From Microbacterium hominis NBRC 15708 (GTDB lineage: Bacteria; Actinomycetota; Actinomycetes; Actinomycetales; Microbacteriaceae), in assembly GCF_001592125.1 (NCBI RefSeq), contig NZ_BCWI01000001.1, positions 124,001 through 188,000 on the forward strand: 64,000 nucleotides of DNA. Reading direction: 5' to 3'. Both the position numbers and the translations under genes were made by a program. Under the pieces are notes generated by a model. It did no database searches. It worked only from the letters and a program-made list of their open reading frames with translations, and was not told the origin of the DNA. Below are positions 34,112 to 43,222 of this stretch, piece after piece; position 1 is the first letter of the stretch, and each line of letters starts with the position of its first letter.

Positions 34112-35143
34112 ATGTACCCCTTCATCTTCCGCACCGTGTTCGCCCACATAGATCCCGAGCGTGCCCACCACCTCGTGATCCCCGTCATCCGCGCGTTCGG
34201 CGTGTGGCCGCTGCGGCCGATCGTCCGGGCGCTGACGGCGCCCGACCCCGTGCTGCGGACGCCCGCGCTGGGGCGCGTCTTCGATTCGCCGTTCGGTGTC
34301 GCGGCCGGCTTCGACAAGAACGCCGTCATGAGCGAGGGGCTCTACGCGCTCGGCTTCGGGCACGTCGAGGTGGGCACCGTCACGACGGTCCCGCAGTCCG
34401 GCAACCCGCGCCCGCGACTGTTCCGCCTCATCCCCGACCGCGCGCTGATCAACCGCATGGGCTTCAACAACGCCGGGGCCGCGGCGGCCGCCGCGCGTCT
34501 GGAGCGTTCGCGGCGCCGGGCTCGGCGCACCGTCCTCGGCGCCAACATCGGCAAGAGCCGCATCGTCGACGTCGAGCACGCCACCGCCGACTACGTCACC
34601 AGCACGAAGCTCGTCGCGGGGGAGGCGGACTACCTCGTGGTCAACGTGTCGTCGCCGAACACGCCGGGTCTGCGCGGCCTGCAGGCCGTCGAGACGCTCC
34701 GCCCGCTGCTCGAGGCGGTGCGGGATGCCGCGGGCTCCACGCCGCTGCTGGTGAAGATCGCGCCCGACCTCGAGGACGACGAGGTCGCCGCCGTGGCCCG
34801 TCTCGCGGTCGATCTCGGCCTGGCGGGACTGGTCGCCACGAACACGACCATCGCGCGGGACGGACTGACCGTGGATGCCCGCACCGTCGCGGCGATGGGC
34901 GCCGGAGGACTGTCCGGGGCCCCGCTGCGCCGCCGATCCCTCGAGGTGCTGCGGATCGTCCGTGCCGCGGTTCCTGACGATTTCTGCATCATCGCGGCGG
35001 GCGGCGTCGAGACCGCGGACGACGTGCAGGAGCGACTGGATGCCGGTGCGAACCTCGTGCAGGGCTACACGGGCTTCATCTATCGCGGGCCGCTCTGGGC
35101 GCGTCAGATCAACCGGGGGTTGGCTGCGCGTCGGCGACGCTGA
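34112..35143 (+). CDS. pyrD: Dihydroorotate dehydrogenase (quinone), class 2
   Basis: FMN enzyme that oxidises dihydroorotate to orotate in pyrimidine synthesis and passes electrons to the quinone pool. The 343-residue protein has the class 2 N-terminal membrane-associating helices (MYPFIFRTVFAHIDPERAHH), the FMN-site segment VAAGFDKNAV, the NMGFNN-like NRMGFNNAGA and the catalytic loop VNVSSPNTPGLR with the serine base of class 2 enzymes. The C-terminal GGVETADDVQERLDAGA closes the barrel. It converges with and overlaps the next, minus-strand gene by 35 bp. It also links to the respiratory genes 4-13 kb away through the quinone pool. Confidence 0.96.
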   Translation: MYPFIFRTVFAHIDPERAHHLVIPVIRAFGVWPLRPIVRALTAPDPVLRTPALGRVFDSPFGVAAGFDKNAVMSEGLYALGFGHVEVGTVTTVPQSGNPRPRLFRLIPDRALINRMGFNNAGAAAAAARLERSRRRARRTVLGANIGKSRIVDVEHATADYVTSTKLVAGEADYLVVNVSSPNTPGLRGLQAVETLRPLLEAVRDAAGSTPLLVKIAPDLEDDEVAAVARLAVDLGLAGLVATNTTIARDGLTVDARTVAAMGAGGLSGAPLRRRSLEVLRIVRAAVPDDFCIIAAGGVETADDVQERLDAGANLVQGYTGFIYRGPLWARQINRGLAARRRR

Positions 35144-36134
35144 CGCTCGGCCGGCCTTCGGGCGCCCGATCGAAGCGCACCGTCTCCCGCCGGGTACGCG
35201 GGCGCAGTCCCGCCTGCTCGAGCGCACGGGTCATGCGGTGCTGCAACGGCGGCAGCTCGGACGCCGCACCGGCATCCTGGCGCACCATCCCGACGAGGAA
35301 GGTCTCGCTCCGGCTCGCCGTGTGGATCTCGAGCCGCGCCATGTCGCCGCGTGCGCACCATACGAGCCGTCGGATCATCGCGAACGGGACCACCCAGGGC
35401 GATCCGGCGGCCGTGTGCACCTCGATCGCGCCCGTGCTCCAGCGGACGGTCAGGCGTGAGCGGCGGCGGTTGACGAGGGCGCGCACCGCGGCGTAGAGGG
35501 GGAGGGCGATGAGCCCGCCGAACAGGACGACCAGCATCAGCGGCGGCAGGCGCAGCACCCACCGCTCGGCGAGGATCACGATCGTCAGCGTGAGTGCGCC
35601 GCCCAGCGCGACAGCCCCCACGATGAGGGCGGTCAGTCGCCGCGGGGAGAGGCGGGATGCCGTGACCGTGAGCTCCGGACGGCTGTCGGCTCCGCCCCAG
35701 GCGGGCGTCGCCATCGCCCGCGCCCGACGGGATGCGCTGCGGTCGATCTGACTCGACACCCGTCCCAGCAGCGTCACGAGCACCCAGCCGGCGGCCGGGG
35801 GGACGCCGAGCGCCGCCTGGAAGATTGGACGACGCCACGGCTCGGGAAGGCCTCGGATCGCGTCGAGCACGGCCATGCTCGTGGGCAGCAGCGCGATCGC
35901 GCACACGGCCAGGATCACGTGCAGCGTCCACTGCCGGCGAGGGGGGAGTGCGCTCAGGGAGTTGACGGCGGCGAAGGCGAGCGCCCATCCGCCGACGATG
36001 ACGCTGAGGTAGGCCGGGAAGCCGTCGGCATCCCGCGCGGCCAGCGTCATGCCGACGATGACGAGCGCGAGCCCGGCCAGCGCCGGAGCGACGACGAACC
36101 AGCGACGCCAGCTGCGGTCCGGGCGCACCGGCAC
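35109..36134 (-). CDS. Multi-spanning membrane protein with PH-like domain, function unknown
   Basis: A 341-residue membrane protein that I cannot assign. About four hydrophobic helices lie in the first 125 residues (12-33, 41-60, 70-90 and 108-125). Two more are at about 167-190 and 195-217. A soluble C-terminal region (about 220-341) follows with STGAIEVHTAAGSPWVVPFAM and LVWCARGDMARLEIHTASRS, which resembles a bacterial PH-like fold. It starts 2 nt downstream of the DUF3043 gene, so both are probably co-transcribed on the minus strand. Its last 35 bp overlap the end of pyrD, so convergent transcripts would be complementary there. Confidence 0.75.
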   Translation of the reverse strand: MPVRPDRSWRRWFVVAPALAGLALVIVGMTLAARDADGFPAYLSVIVGGWALAFAAVNSLSALPPRRQWTLHVILAVCAIALLPTSMAVLDAIRGLPEPWRRPIFQAALGVPPAAGWVLVTLLGRVSSQIDRSASRRARAMATPAWGGADSRPELTVTASRLSPRRLTALIVGAVALGGALTLTIVILAERWVLRLPPLMLVVLFGGLIALPLYAAVRALVNRRRSRLTVRWSTGAIEVHTAAGSPWVVPFAMIRRLVWCARGDMARLEIHTASRSETFLVGMVRQDAGAASELPPLQHRMTRALEQAGLRPRTRRETVRFDRAPEGRPSVSVADAQPTPG

Positions 36135-36135
36135 G

Positions 36136-36696
36136 TCAGGCGGGACGGCCGCCGCGCTTGACCTGCGGCTTCGGCAGACGCATGAAGCGCATCTGGATGG
36201 TGCGCATCGCCGCGTACCAGCCGAGGCCCTTCTCGATGCGGTCGCCGAACTTCGCGCGCGCGAGCTTCTTCACCCGGATGCTGGTGATCACCATGTCGAT
36301 GACGACGAAGAGGATGTAGAGCCACAGGGCCGCGAACCCGTAGTACACGATCGCCGTGTTCGGGATGAGACTGAGCAGGATCACGATGAGCATCAGGGGC
36401 ATCAGCAGCTCGCCCGCGTGCCAGCCGCCGTCCACGACGTCGCGGACGAACCGGCGCTGCGGGCCCTTGTCGCGGGCCGGGAGATAGCGGTCCTCCCCGT
36501 TGGCCATGCCGATCCGCGCCTTCTCCCGCTGCGTGGCGAGCTCGGCCTTCGCGCGGGCGCGCGCTTCCTTCGTGTCGGCGACGAGAGGGCGCTTGCGGGC
36601 CGCCTCCCGCTCGGCGCGCGACGGCGTCGGGCGGTTCTTGCCGGGACCGGTGGGGACGTCTGCGGCGGCGTCGGGGGCGGCGGGGTTCTTGGCCAC
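36136..36696 (-). CDS. DUF3043 membrane protein
   Basis: A 186-residue protein of the actinobacterial DUF3043 type. A charged, basic N-terminal half (RAEREAARKRPLVADTKEAR and further Lys/Arg-rich stretches) contains the conserved RYLPARDKGPQRRFVRDVVD segment. Two transmembrane helices follow (about 98-116 and 118-140), then a basic C-terminus (VKKLARAKFGD, RFMRLPKPQVKRGG). The GTG at 36696 is chosen because GAGG lies 9 nt upstream; an in-frame GTG at 36720 has no such site. The function is unknown. It heads the probable two-gene minus unit with the PH-like protein and is divergent from the M20 peptidase gene. Confidence 0.85.
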   Translation of the reverse strand: MAKNPAAPDAAADVPTGPGKNRPTPSRAEREAARKRPLVADTKEARARAKAELATQREKARIGMANGEDRYLPARDKGPQRRFVRDVVDGGWHAGELLMPLMLIVILLSLIPNTAIVYYGFAALWLYILFVVIDMVITSIRVKKLARAKFGDRIEKGLGWYAAMRTIQMRFMRLPKPQVKRGGRPA

Positions 36697-36760
36697 GATG
36701 TGGATCCTCGTTGTCTTCACGGGTGGTGCGCACGCACGTGGATGCGCGAGAGCTGCCCCC

Positions 36761-36766
36761 TAAGAT
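36761..36766 (+). promoter_or_regulatory. Putative -10 (TAAGAT) of the M20 peptidase gene
   Basis: TAAGAT ends 7 nt before the ATG at 36774, leaderless. Confidence 0.5.
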
Positions 36767-36773
36767 TACCCGC

Positions 36774-38177
36774 ATGAGTTCGGACCTGTCCCGCCGTCAC
36801 GCCGTCCGCGACGCCGCCGAAGCGGCCGTCCCCGCCGCCCTCGCCGATCTGGGGCGCCTCGTGCGGATCCCCTCCGTCGCCTTCCCGGGTTTCGATCGTG
36901 CGGAGGTGGCGCGCAGCGCGGAGGCCGTCAAGGAGCTCCTCGACGACCTGGGCATCTTCGACCGCGTCGAGGTCAAGACCGCCGTGGTCCCCGAGACGGG
37001 CATCGAGGGGATGCCGGCCGTGCTCGCCTCCCGCGCGGCGCGCAACGGCCGCCCCACGATCCTGCTCTACGCCCACCACGACGTGCAGCCCGTGGGCGAC
37101 GAGACGCTGTGGGAGACGGCGCCGTTCGAGCCGACGGTGCGCGGTGGACGCCTCTACGGGCGGGGCGCCGCCGACGACAAGGCCGGGATCATGGCCCACG
37201 TCGGTGCGCTCCGCGCGCTCGTGGAGGTCCTGGGCGATGACGTCGACCTCGGCGTCAACCTGTTCATCGAAGGCGAGGAGGAGGCCGGCTCCGCGTCGTT
37301 CGCGGCGTTCCTCCGCGAGAACGCCGACGCGCTGCGCGCCGACGTCATCGTCGTCGCCGATTCCGGCAACTGGGACGCCGTCACACCGGCGCTCACCGTC
37401 TCGTTGCGCGGCAACGCCCGCTTCACCCTCACGGTGCGCACCCTCGAGCACGCCTCGCACTCGGGCATGTTCGGCGGAGCCGTGCCCGATGCGATGCTCG
37501 CGACGATCACGCTGCTGTCGACCCTCTGGGACGGCGACGGCGCCGTCGCCGTGGCGGGCCTGGCGGAGAGGGATGCCGCGACGCCGGAGTACACGGAGGA
37601 GACGCTCCGCGACGAGGCCGGCCTGCCCGACGGCGTGTGCCCGATCGGGCGGGGGACGATCCTCAGCCGGATCTGGAACAAGCCGTCCATCACGGTGACC
37701 GGCATCGACGCGCCGAGCGTGAAGAACGCGTCGAACACGCTGGCGCCGGAGGTTTCGGTGGTCATCAGCATGCGCGTCGCCCCCGGCCAGCCCGCACGGG
37801 AGGCGTACGCCGCGCTGGAGGCCCATCTGCGCGCGCACGCGCCGTTCGGTGCGGAGCTGACGTTCCGCGACGTCGACTGCGGCGACGCCTTCCTCGTCGA
37901 CACGAGCGGCTCCGCGGTCACCGCGGCGCGCACCGCCCTGCGCGAGGGCTACGGCGTCGAGCCGGTCGACATCGGCATCGGCGGGTCGATCCCGTTCATC
38001 GCCGACCTGGTGCGCGAGTTCCCCGGCGCCGAGATCCTGGTGACCGGCGTCGAGGACCCCCACGCGCGTGCGCACAGCCCCAATGAGTCGCTGCACCTGG
38101 ACACGTTCCGCCGCGCGCTCGTGTCGGAGGCGCTGCTGCTGGAGGAACTGGACGGCCGGACGGCAGCGGAGGGCTGA
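36774..38177 (+). CDS. M20-family metallopeptidase (dipeptidase)
   Basis: A 467-residue zinc dipeptidase of the M20/CNDP-like group. The metal ligands are visible in YAHHDVQPVGD (about 99-109), GRGAADDKAGIMAHVGA (about 129-145), with the catalytic glutamate pair in FIEGEEEAGSASF and a late His in DPHARAHSPNES-like EDPHARAHSPNES. A lid domain lies between (about 205-330). It is likely a cytoplasmic peptidase that releases amino acids from di- or tripeptides; substrate range is unknown. The start MSSDLSRRH at 36774 is supported by its TAAGAT -10. It precedes the Fe-S carrier gene by 93 nt. Confidence 0.92.
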   Translation: MSSDLSRRHAVRDAAEAAVPAALADLGRLVRIPSVAFPGFDRAEVARSAEAVKELLDDLGIFDRVEVKTAVVPETGIEGMPAVLASRAARNGRPTILLYAHHDVQPVGDETLWETAPFEPTVRGGRLYGRGAADDKAGIMAHVGALRALVEVLGDDVDLGVNLFIEGEEEAGSASFAAFLRENADALRADVIVVADSGNWDAVTPALTVSLRGNARFTLTVRTLEHASHSGMFGGAVPDAMLATITLLSTLWDGDGAVAVAGLAERDAATPEYTEETLRDEAGLPDGVCPIGRGTILSRIWNKPSITVTGIDAPSVKNASNTLAPEVSVVISMRVAPGQPAREAYAALEAHLRAHAPFGAELTFRDVDCGDAFLVDTSGSAVTAARTALREGYGVEPVDIGIGGSIPFIADLVREFPGAEILVTGVEDPHARAHSPNESLHLDTFRRALVSEALLLEELDGRTAAEG

Positions 38178-38209
38178 GCCGGACCGGGCCCCGGTCGGCT
38201 CCCGCGGCG

Positions 38210-38215
38210 TAGAAT
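38210..38215 (+). promoter_or_regulatory. Putative -10 (TAGAAT) of the Fe-S carrier gene
   Basis: TAGAAT lies 55 nt before the ATG at 38271. The leader contains GGAGAG 6 nt before the start. Confidence 0.5.
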
Positions 38216-38270
38216 CGAGCAGACCCGCCGTCTCATCACGGCTTCGATCACCGAGGTTCCGGAGAGTGCC

Positions 38271-38642
38271 ATGACCGACATCGCCACGAACGCCCCCGCC
38301 ACCGCCACCGAGGCCGCCCACGGCGTGCTGCTCACGGATGCCGCGGCCGACAAGGTCAAGAGCCTCTTGCAGCAGGAGGGACGCGACGACCTGCGTCTGC
38401 GCGTCGCCGTGCAGCCCGGCGGCTGCTCCGGCCTCATCTACCAGCTCTACTTCGACGAGCGCTTCCTCGACGGCGACCAGGCCGTCGACTTCGACGGTGT
38501 CGAGGTCATCGTCGACGACATGTCGGTGCCGTATCTCGACGGCGCGACGATCGACTTCAAGGACACCATCTCGGAGCAGGGTTTCACGATCGACAACCCC
38601 AACGCGGCCGGCAGCTGCGCGTGCGGTGACAGCTTCCACTGA
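38271..38642 (+). CDS. erpA: A-type iron-sulfur carrier (HesB/IscA/ErpA family)
   Basis: A 123-residue Fe-S cluster carrier. The three cluster-binding cysteines are Cys52 (in GGCSG), Cys116 and Cys118 (CAC near the C-terminus). It delivers [4Fe-4S] or [2Fe-2S] clusters to target enzymes. In M. tuberculosis the homologue (Rv2204c) also lies beside ctaC. The Rieske protein encoded at 45043 is a plausible client by proximity. IscA and ErpA cannot be separated confidently by sequence alone, so the symbol is tentative. Confidence 0.92.
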   Translation: MTDIATNAPATATEAAHGVLLTDAAADKVKSLLQQEGRDDLRLRVAVQPGGCSGLIYQLYFDERFLDGDQAVDFDGVEVIVDDMSVPYLDGATIDFKDTISEQGFTIDNPNAAGSCACGDSFH

Positions 38643-38734
38643 GTCCTGACGTCGGCGCAGATCAGGCCGGGAAAACCCCTCCGATAGTGGCAGACATCCT
38701 GGGCGGATGGCCTGAATCGTGTGGGAGGTTGCCC

Positions 38735-38740
38735 TAGACT
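38735..38740 (+). promoter_or_regulatory. Putative -10 (TAGACT) of ctaC
   Basis: TAGACT is 38 nt before the preferred GTG start at 38779 and 5 nt before the alternative GTG at 38746. A second candidate, GATAGT, lies at 38683-38688. Confidence 0.5.
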
Positions 38741-38778
38741 GAACGGTGTTCGACCTTCATGACCCCGAAAGGTGCACC

Positions 38779-39684
38779 GTGCGCGTCAAACGCCGACTCC
38801 GGCTCGCCGTCATCCCGATCGGGATCGCCTCGGCGATCGCCCTCGCGGGATGCACTCCCACCGAGCTGAACGGCTTCCTGCCGGGTTTCACCGACGATGG
38901 AACGCAGGCCACGAACCACACCGAGATGGTGTCGGGGCTGTGGGTCAACTCGTGGATCGTCCTCCTCGCCGTCGGTGTGATCACCTGGGCCCTCATGGGA
39001 TGGGCGGCCATCGCGTACCGTCGCCGTCGCGGCCAGCGGGGTCTGCCGGTGCAGCTGCGCTACAACATGCCGGTCGAGATCTTCTACACGGTCGTCCCGC
39101 TGATCCTCGTGCTCGGCTTCTTCGCCTTCACCGCCCGTGACCAGGCGATCCTGGAGACCCAGTACGACAACCCCGACGTGTGCGTCACCGCGATCGGCAA
39201 GCAGTGGGCGTGGGACTTCCAGTACAACGACGACACGGCCGACTGCCAGGCCGGCGACGACGCCGTCTGGACCATGGGCGTCCAGGCGCAGACCGACGCC
39301 AAGGGTGACATCACCAGCGAACTGCCGACCCTCGTCCTCCCGGTCAACGAGACGGTCAAGCTCAAGCTGACCTCGCGCGACGTGATCCACTCGTTCTGGA
39401 TCATCGACTTCCTGTACAAGAAGGACATGTACATCGGGAAGGACAACTACTGGTCCTTCACGCCGACGCGTGTCGGCGAGTACGACGGCAAGTGCGCCGA
39501 GCTCTGCGGCCAGTACCACTCGATGATGCTCTTCAAGGTGAAGGTCGTCGAGCCGGCCGAGTACCAGGAGTACCTGGCGGGTCTGCGCGCTGCCGGACAG
39601 ACCGGTGACATCAACAAGGCCTACGACCGGCTCCAGAACTTCCCGGGTACGGGCGCCTCCACCGAAGCCGAGGGAGAACACTGA
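38779..39684 (+). CDS. ctaC: Cytochrome c oxidase subunit II (CtaC), lipoprotein
   Basis: CuA-bearing subunit of the aa3 oxidase that receives electrons from cytochrome c. With the GTG at 38779 the protein has 301 residues and a good lipoprotein signal ([11 protein letters not shown]...ALAGC) with lipobox cysteine at 25; GAAAGG lies 7 nt upstream. An in-frame GTG at 38746 would add eleven residues. Two transmembrane helices (about 55-77 and 99-121) precede the cupredoxin domain with VIHSFWI, the CuA ligands in [12 protein letters not shown], and [11 protein letters not shown]. The stop overlaps the ctaD ATG (TGATG), so the two are co-translated. M. tuberculosis CtaC is a lipoprotein of the same type. 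Confidence 0.96.
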   Translation: MRVKRRLRLAVIPIGIASAIALAGCTPTELNGFLPGFTDDGTQATNHTEMVSGLWVNSWIVLLAVGVITWALMGWAAIAYRRRRGQRGLPVQLRYNMPVEIFYTVVPLILVLGFFAFTARDQAILETQYDNPDVCVTAIGKQWAWDFQYNDDTADCQAGDDAVWTMGVQAQTDAKGDITSELPTLVLPVNETVKLKLTSRDVIHSFWIIDFLYKKDMYIGKDNYWSFTPTRVGEYDGKCAELCGQYHSMMLFKVKVVEPAEYQEYLAGLRAAGQTGDINKAYDRLQNFPGTGASTEAEGEH

Positions 39685-41447
39685 TGGCGACGACGCTTCC
39701 TCTCCAGGGTGAGACCTCCTCTCGCCCGACCACTCTGCCCCCGCGTCAGGCCGCGCTCATGAGCTCGACCCGCGTGGAGCAGAAGGGCAACATCATCGTC
39801 AAGTGGATCACCTCCACTGACCACAAGACGATCGGGTACATGTACCTCATCGCCTCGGTGATCTTCTTCCTCCTCGGCGGCGTGATGGCCCTCATCATCC
39901 GCGCGGAGCTGTTCGAGCCGGGCATGCAGATCCTTCCCACGAAGGAGCAGTACAACCAGCTCTTCACGATGCACGGCACGATCATGCTGCTGATGTTCGC
40001 GACGCCCCTGTTCGCGGGCTTCGCCAACGCGATCCTGCCGCTGCAGATCGGTGCCCCCGACGTGGCCTTCCCGCGTCTGAACGCCTTCGCGCTGTGGCTG
40101 TTCATCTTCGGTTCGGTCATCGCCGTCGCGGGCTTCCTCACGCCGCAGGGCGCCGCCGCCTTCGGATGGTTCGCCTACCAGCCGCTCGCCGGCGCGACGT
40201 TCTCCCCGGGTGCCGGAGGAAACCTCTGGATGCTGGGGCTCGGCATGTCCGGCTTCGGCACGATCCTCGGCGCCGTGAACTTCATCACGACGATCATCAC
40301 GATGCGCGCGCCCGGCATGACGATGTGGCGTCTGCCGATCTTCTCGTGGAACACGCTGGTCACCAGCATCCTGATTCTGATGGCCTTCCCGGTGCTCGCC
40401 GCGGCGATCCTGGCGGCCGCGGCCGACCGCGTGCTCGGTGCGCACATCTACGACCCGGCCAACGGCGGCGTGCTCCTGTGGCAGCACCTCTTCTGGTTCT
40501 TCGGCCACCCCGAGGTGTACATCATCGCCCTGCCGTTCTTCGGCATCGTCTCCGAGATCTTCCCGGTGTTCAGCCGCAAGCCGATCTTCGGATACAAGAC
40601 CCTGGTCTACGCGACGATCGCGATCGCGGCCCTGTCGGTGTCGGTGTGGGCTCACCACATGTACGTCACGGGTTCCGTGCTCCTGCCCTTCTTCGCGCTG
40701 ATGACGATGCTGATCGCGGTTCCCACCGGCGTGAAGATCTTCAACTGGATCGGCACGCTCTGGCGCGGCTCGGTCACGTTCGAGACGCCCATGGTGTTCT
40801 CGCTCGGCTTCCTCGTCTCGTTCGTCTTCGGTGGCCTCACCGGCGTCATCCTCGCCTCGCCGCCGCTGGACTTCCACCTCTCCGACTCGTACTTCGTCGT
40901 CGCCCACTTCCACTACGTCGTCTTCGGCACGGTCGTGTTCGCGATGTTCGCCGGCTTCTACTTCTGGTGGCCGAAGTGGACGGGTCGCATGCTCAACGAG
41001 CGGCTCGGCATGGTGCACTTCTGGATGCTGTTCATCGGCTTCCACATGACCTTCCTCATCCAGCACTGGCTGGGCGTCGACGGCATGGTCCGCCGCTACG
41101 CCGACTACTCGGCCGCCGACGGCTGGACGTGGCAGAACCAGGTGTCCACCATCGGCGCCATGATCCTCGGTGCGTCGATGATCCCGTTCTTCCTCAACGT
41201 GTGGCTGACCTCCCGCAAGGCGCCGCGCGTGACCGTGAACGACCCGTGGGGCTACGGCGGCTCGCTCGAGTGGGCCACCAGCTGCCCGCCGCCGCGTCAC
41301 AACTTCACGTCGATCCCGCGGATCCGCAGCGAGCGTCCCGCGTTCGACCTCAACCACCCCGAGGCCGCGTTGCCCGTGGGCGTGGGACCGGCGAAGGACG
41401 CGCCCGATGCGCCCGTCGTCGACGTGGCCGAGGGGAAGGTCAAGTAA
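39684..41447 (+). CDS. ctaD: Cytochrome c oxidase subunit I (CtaD)
   Basis: Catalytic heme-copper subunit of the aa3-type oxidase, 587 residues with about twelve helices. Heme a and a3/CuB ligands are visible: [12 protein letters not shown] (first heme a His), [15 protein letters not shown] (the CuB His cross-linked to Tyr), the HH pair in WAHHMYVTG, and [11 protein letters not shown] with the a3 and heme a histidines. The actinobacterial N-terminus ([21 protein letters not shown]) and a C-terminal acidic/Ala-rich tail are typical. It starts at the ctaC stop and is followed by ctaF at once. In M. tuberculosis ctaD is unlinked; here ctaC-ctaD-ctaF form one operon. Confidence 0.97.
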   Translation: MATTLPLQGETSSRPTTLPPRQAALMSSTRVEQKGNIIVKWITSTDHKTIGYMYLIASVIFFLLGGVMALIIRAELFEPGMQILPTKEQYNQLFTMHGTIMLLMFATPLFAGFANAILPLQIGAPDVAFPRLNAFALWLFIFGSVIAVAGFLTPQGAAAFGWFAYQPLAGATFSPGAGGNLWMLGLGMSGFGTILGAVNFITTIITMRAPGMTMWRLPIFSWNTLVTSILILMAFPVLAAAILAAAADRVLGAHIYDPANGGVLLWQHLFWFFGHPEVYIIALPFFGIVSEIFPVFSRKPIFGYKTLVYATIAIAALSVSVWAHHMYVTGSVLLPFFALMTMLIAVPTGVKIFNWIGTLWRGSVTFETPMVFSLGFLVSFVFGGLTGVILASPPLDFHLSDSYFVVAHFHYVVFGTVVFAMFAGFYFWWPKWTGRMLNERLGMVHFWMLFIGFHMTFLIQHWLGVDGMVRRYADYSAADGWTWQNQVSTIGAMILGASMIPFFLNVWLTSRKAPRVTVNDPWGYGGSLEWATSCPPPRHNFTSIPRIRSERPAFDLNHPEAALPVGVGPAKDAPDAPVVDVAEGKVK

Positions 41448-41882
41448 GTGAAGACCAACGTCAACCTCTGGTGGATCCTCTCCGGGTTCTTCCTGCTCTG
41501 CTTCGCCCTCTACACGGGGTGGAACATCATCGAGCACTCCGATCGTCCGTGGTTCCACGCGATCGAGTGGGTCGGCAGCGTCGCGCTGCTGTTCACGGTC
41601 TTCATGGCGGCGATGATCGGCTTCTACGTCGACCGGGTGCACCGCGCCCAGGGCGGCGAGCTCCCCGAGGACTCGCTGACGGCCGACATCGACGACGGCG
41701 ACCCCGAGATGGGTGAGTTCAGCCCGTGGTCGTGGTGGCCGCTCGTGCTCGCCTTCTCGGCGGCCCTCGGCATCCTCGGCCTCGCGGTGGGCACGTTCCT
41801 CCTTCCCATCGGTCTCGGCGTCTTCGTCATCGCGATCGTGGGCTGGGTGTTCGAGTACTACCGCGGGTACTTCGCGCGCTGA
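41448..41882 (+). CDS. ctaF: Cytochrome c oxidase subunit IV (CtaF)
   Basis: A small actinobacterial oxidase subunit of 144 residues with four hydrophobic helices: about 6-25 (LWWILSGFFLLCFALYTGW), 37-60, 96-112 and 115-135. A loop between helices 2 and 3 holds the acidic GELPEDSLTADIDDG stretch. It is part of the bc1-aa3 supercomplex. The GTG at 41448 abuts the ctaD TAA, the natural order. It is followed by a PP2C gene that begins 20 nt later, so co-transcription is possible. Confidence 0.92.
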   Translation: MKTNVNLWWILSGFFLLCFALYTGWNIIEHSDRPWFHAIEWVGSVALLFTVFMAAMIGFYVDRVHRAQGGELPEDSLTADIDDGDPEMGEFSPWSWWPLVLAFSAALGILGLAVGTFLLPIGLGVFVIAIVGWVFEYYRGYFAR

Positions 41883-41902
41883 GCGGCGACGCCACGTCGG
41901 CC

Positions 41903-42700
41903 GTGACGGCTCTCTCCCTGCGGGCCGGCGTCTCCAGCGACGTCGGCGGATACCGCGACGCCAATCAGGACGCCGCCTTCGTCGCCTCCTGGGGCGTGGG
42001 CGTCGCGGACGGCGTGGGCGGGGGCCCGGCGGGCGATCTCGCCTCCGCCGCGTTCCTGCACCGGCTCGTGGCGGGCGGGGCGATCCTCGAGGATGCCGAC
42101 GAGCTCACGGCTCGCGTGCGGATCGCGAACTGGGACCTCGGTGCACATGTGCGGCGCGATCCCTCGCTGGCCGGGATGGCGACCACCTTCACGGGTCTGT
42201 GGTTCGGCCGCGGCGGGGCGCTGCTGCTCGCGCACACGGGCGACTCCCGCGGCTACCTGCTCCGCGAGGGGCACCTCATCCGTCAGACACGCGACGACTC
42301 CTTCGTCCAGGTGCTGGTGGACCAGGGGATCGTGCGCGAAGAGGATGCGATGACGCACCCGCGCCGCAACATCATCACGGCATCCCTGCGCGGTGAGCCC
42401 TCCGATCTCGTCCGTGTCAGTGAGCGCATCGCCGTGCGAGGAGATCGCTGGCTGCTGTGCAGTGACGGCGTCAGCGACTATCTCCCGGACGATGCGATCG
42501 CCGACATCCTCCGCACCGTGACGCGTCCTCAGACGGCCGCCGAGACGGTGGTCGCGGCATCCCTTCAGGCCGGCTCCCGCGACAACGTCACGGCCGTCGT
42601 CGCCGACGTCGCGAACGGCGCACCCCGCGGCGAGCGTCCGAGCTTCGCGGGCGCCGCCGCCGATCGGTTCGCGGAGGGCATCGACACCCTCGCCGGGTGA
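41903..42700 (+). CDS. PP2C-family Ser/Thr protein phosphatase
   Basis: A 265-residue soluble PPM phosphatase. The metal-binding motifs are present in order: RDANQDAAF (about 21-29), GVADGVGGGPAGDLAS, the LLLAHTGDSRGYLLREG strand pair, CSDGVSDYLPDD and the C-terminal SRDNVTAVVADV. It lacks the transmembrane and extracellular parts of PstP, so it is a different phosphatase. The start is inferred at GTG 41903; no good ribosome binding site is visible and alternatives exist upstream. It sits 20 nt after ctaF and converges with a rhodanese gene (16 bp). The kinase it may oppose, such as that at 1544, is unknown. Confidence 0.85.
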   Translation: MTALSLRAGVSSDVGGYRDANQDAAFVASWGVGVADGVGGGPAGDLASAAFLHRLVAGGAILEDADELTARVRIANWDLGAHVRRDPSLAGMATTFTGLWFGRGGALLLAHTGDSRGYLLREGHLIRQTRDDSFVQVLVDQGIVREEDAMTHPRRNIITASLRGEPSDLVRVSERIAVRGDRWLLCSDGVSDYLPDDAIADILRTVTRPQTAAETVVAASLQAGSRDNVTAVVADVANGAPRGERPSFAGAAADRFAEGIDTLAG

Positions 42701-42716
42701 GCGCCGTCGTCCCGGG

Positions 42717-43136
42717 TCAGTCGGAGGCGGGGCGCACCACCATGACCTGGGCGTCGAACACGCGGGGGAGCGGGCCCTGAGCGCCCTGGGCGGGCAGTCC
42801 TTCGCGCACCCAGTACTCGTAGCCGCCGATCATCTCGCGCACCTGGTATCCGAGGCGCGCGAACGCGACCGCGCCTTTCGCGCCGGCGTTGCACCCCGGG
42901 CTCCAGCAGTAGACCACGACGGGGGTGTCGAGCGGGATCTCGCGGGGTGCACGCGCCTCGATCTCCCGGTAGGGCATGTGCAGCGCGCCGACCGCGTGAC
43001 CCTGCTCCCAGGCTTCTGCTCCGCGCACGTCGACGAGCACGAACTGCTCGCCGGCCTTCTGCGCGGCGTAGACGTCGGAGGGGTCGGTCTCGTGGGCGAG
43101 CTTCGCCGAGAAGTAGGCGAGGGTGTCATCGGTCAT
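42717..43136 (-). CDS. Rhodanese-like domain protein
   Basis: A 139-residue single-domain sulfurtransferase. The active-site loop is YCWSPGCNAGAKGA (about 77-90) with the candidate catalytic Cys at SPGC; upstream the DVRGAEAWEQGHAVGALHMP segment (about 36-55) is the usual rhodanese signature. The second half, VREMIGGYEYWVREGLP, matches the PspE/Ygap family C-terminus. Persulfide transfer is likely, but the partner is unknown. It begins 7 nt after a TAGCGT -10. It faces the PP2C gene and precedes the terminator of the bc1 genes on the same strand. Confidence 0.88.
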   Translation of the reverse strand: MTDDTLAYFSAKLAHETDPSDVYAAQKAGEQFVLVDVRGAEAWEQGHAVGALHMPYREIEARAPREIPLDTPVVVYCWSPGCNAGAKGAVAFARLGYQVREMIGGYEYWVREGLPAQGAQGPLPRVFDAQVMVVRPASD

Positions 43137-43143
43137 GGCGTCG

Positions 43144-43149
43144 ACGCTA
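43144..43149 (-). promoter_or_regulatory. Putative -10 (TAGCGT) of the rhodanese gene
   Basis: Minus-strand TAGCGT ends 7 nt before the ATG at 43136. Confidence 0.45.
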
Positions 43150-43160
43150 CGGCAACGACG

Positions 43161-43200
43161 AAGCGGCGAGGAGGACCGGAACGGTCACTCCTCGCCGCTT
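43161..43200 (-). terminator. Terminator-like hairpin after qcrB
   Basis: A perfect 13-bp inverted repeat (43161-43173 with 43188-43200, 14-nt loop) follows the qcrB stop on the minus strand. It lies just upstream of the rhodanese promoter. It probably ends the ctaE-qcrCAB transcript. Confidence 0.65.
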
Positions 43201-43222
43201 GACTGCCAGCGTGCGGCGGACG

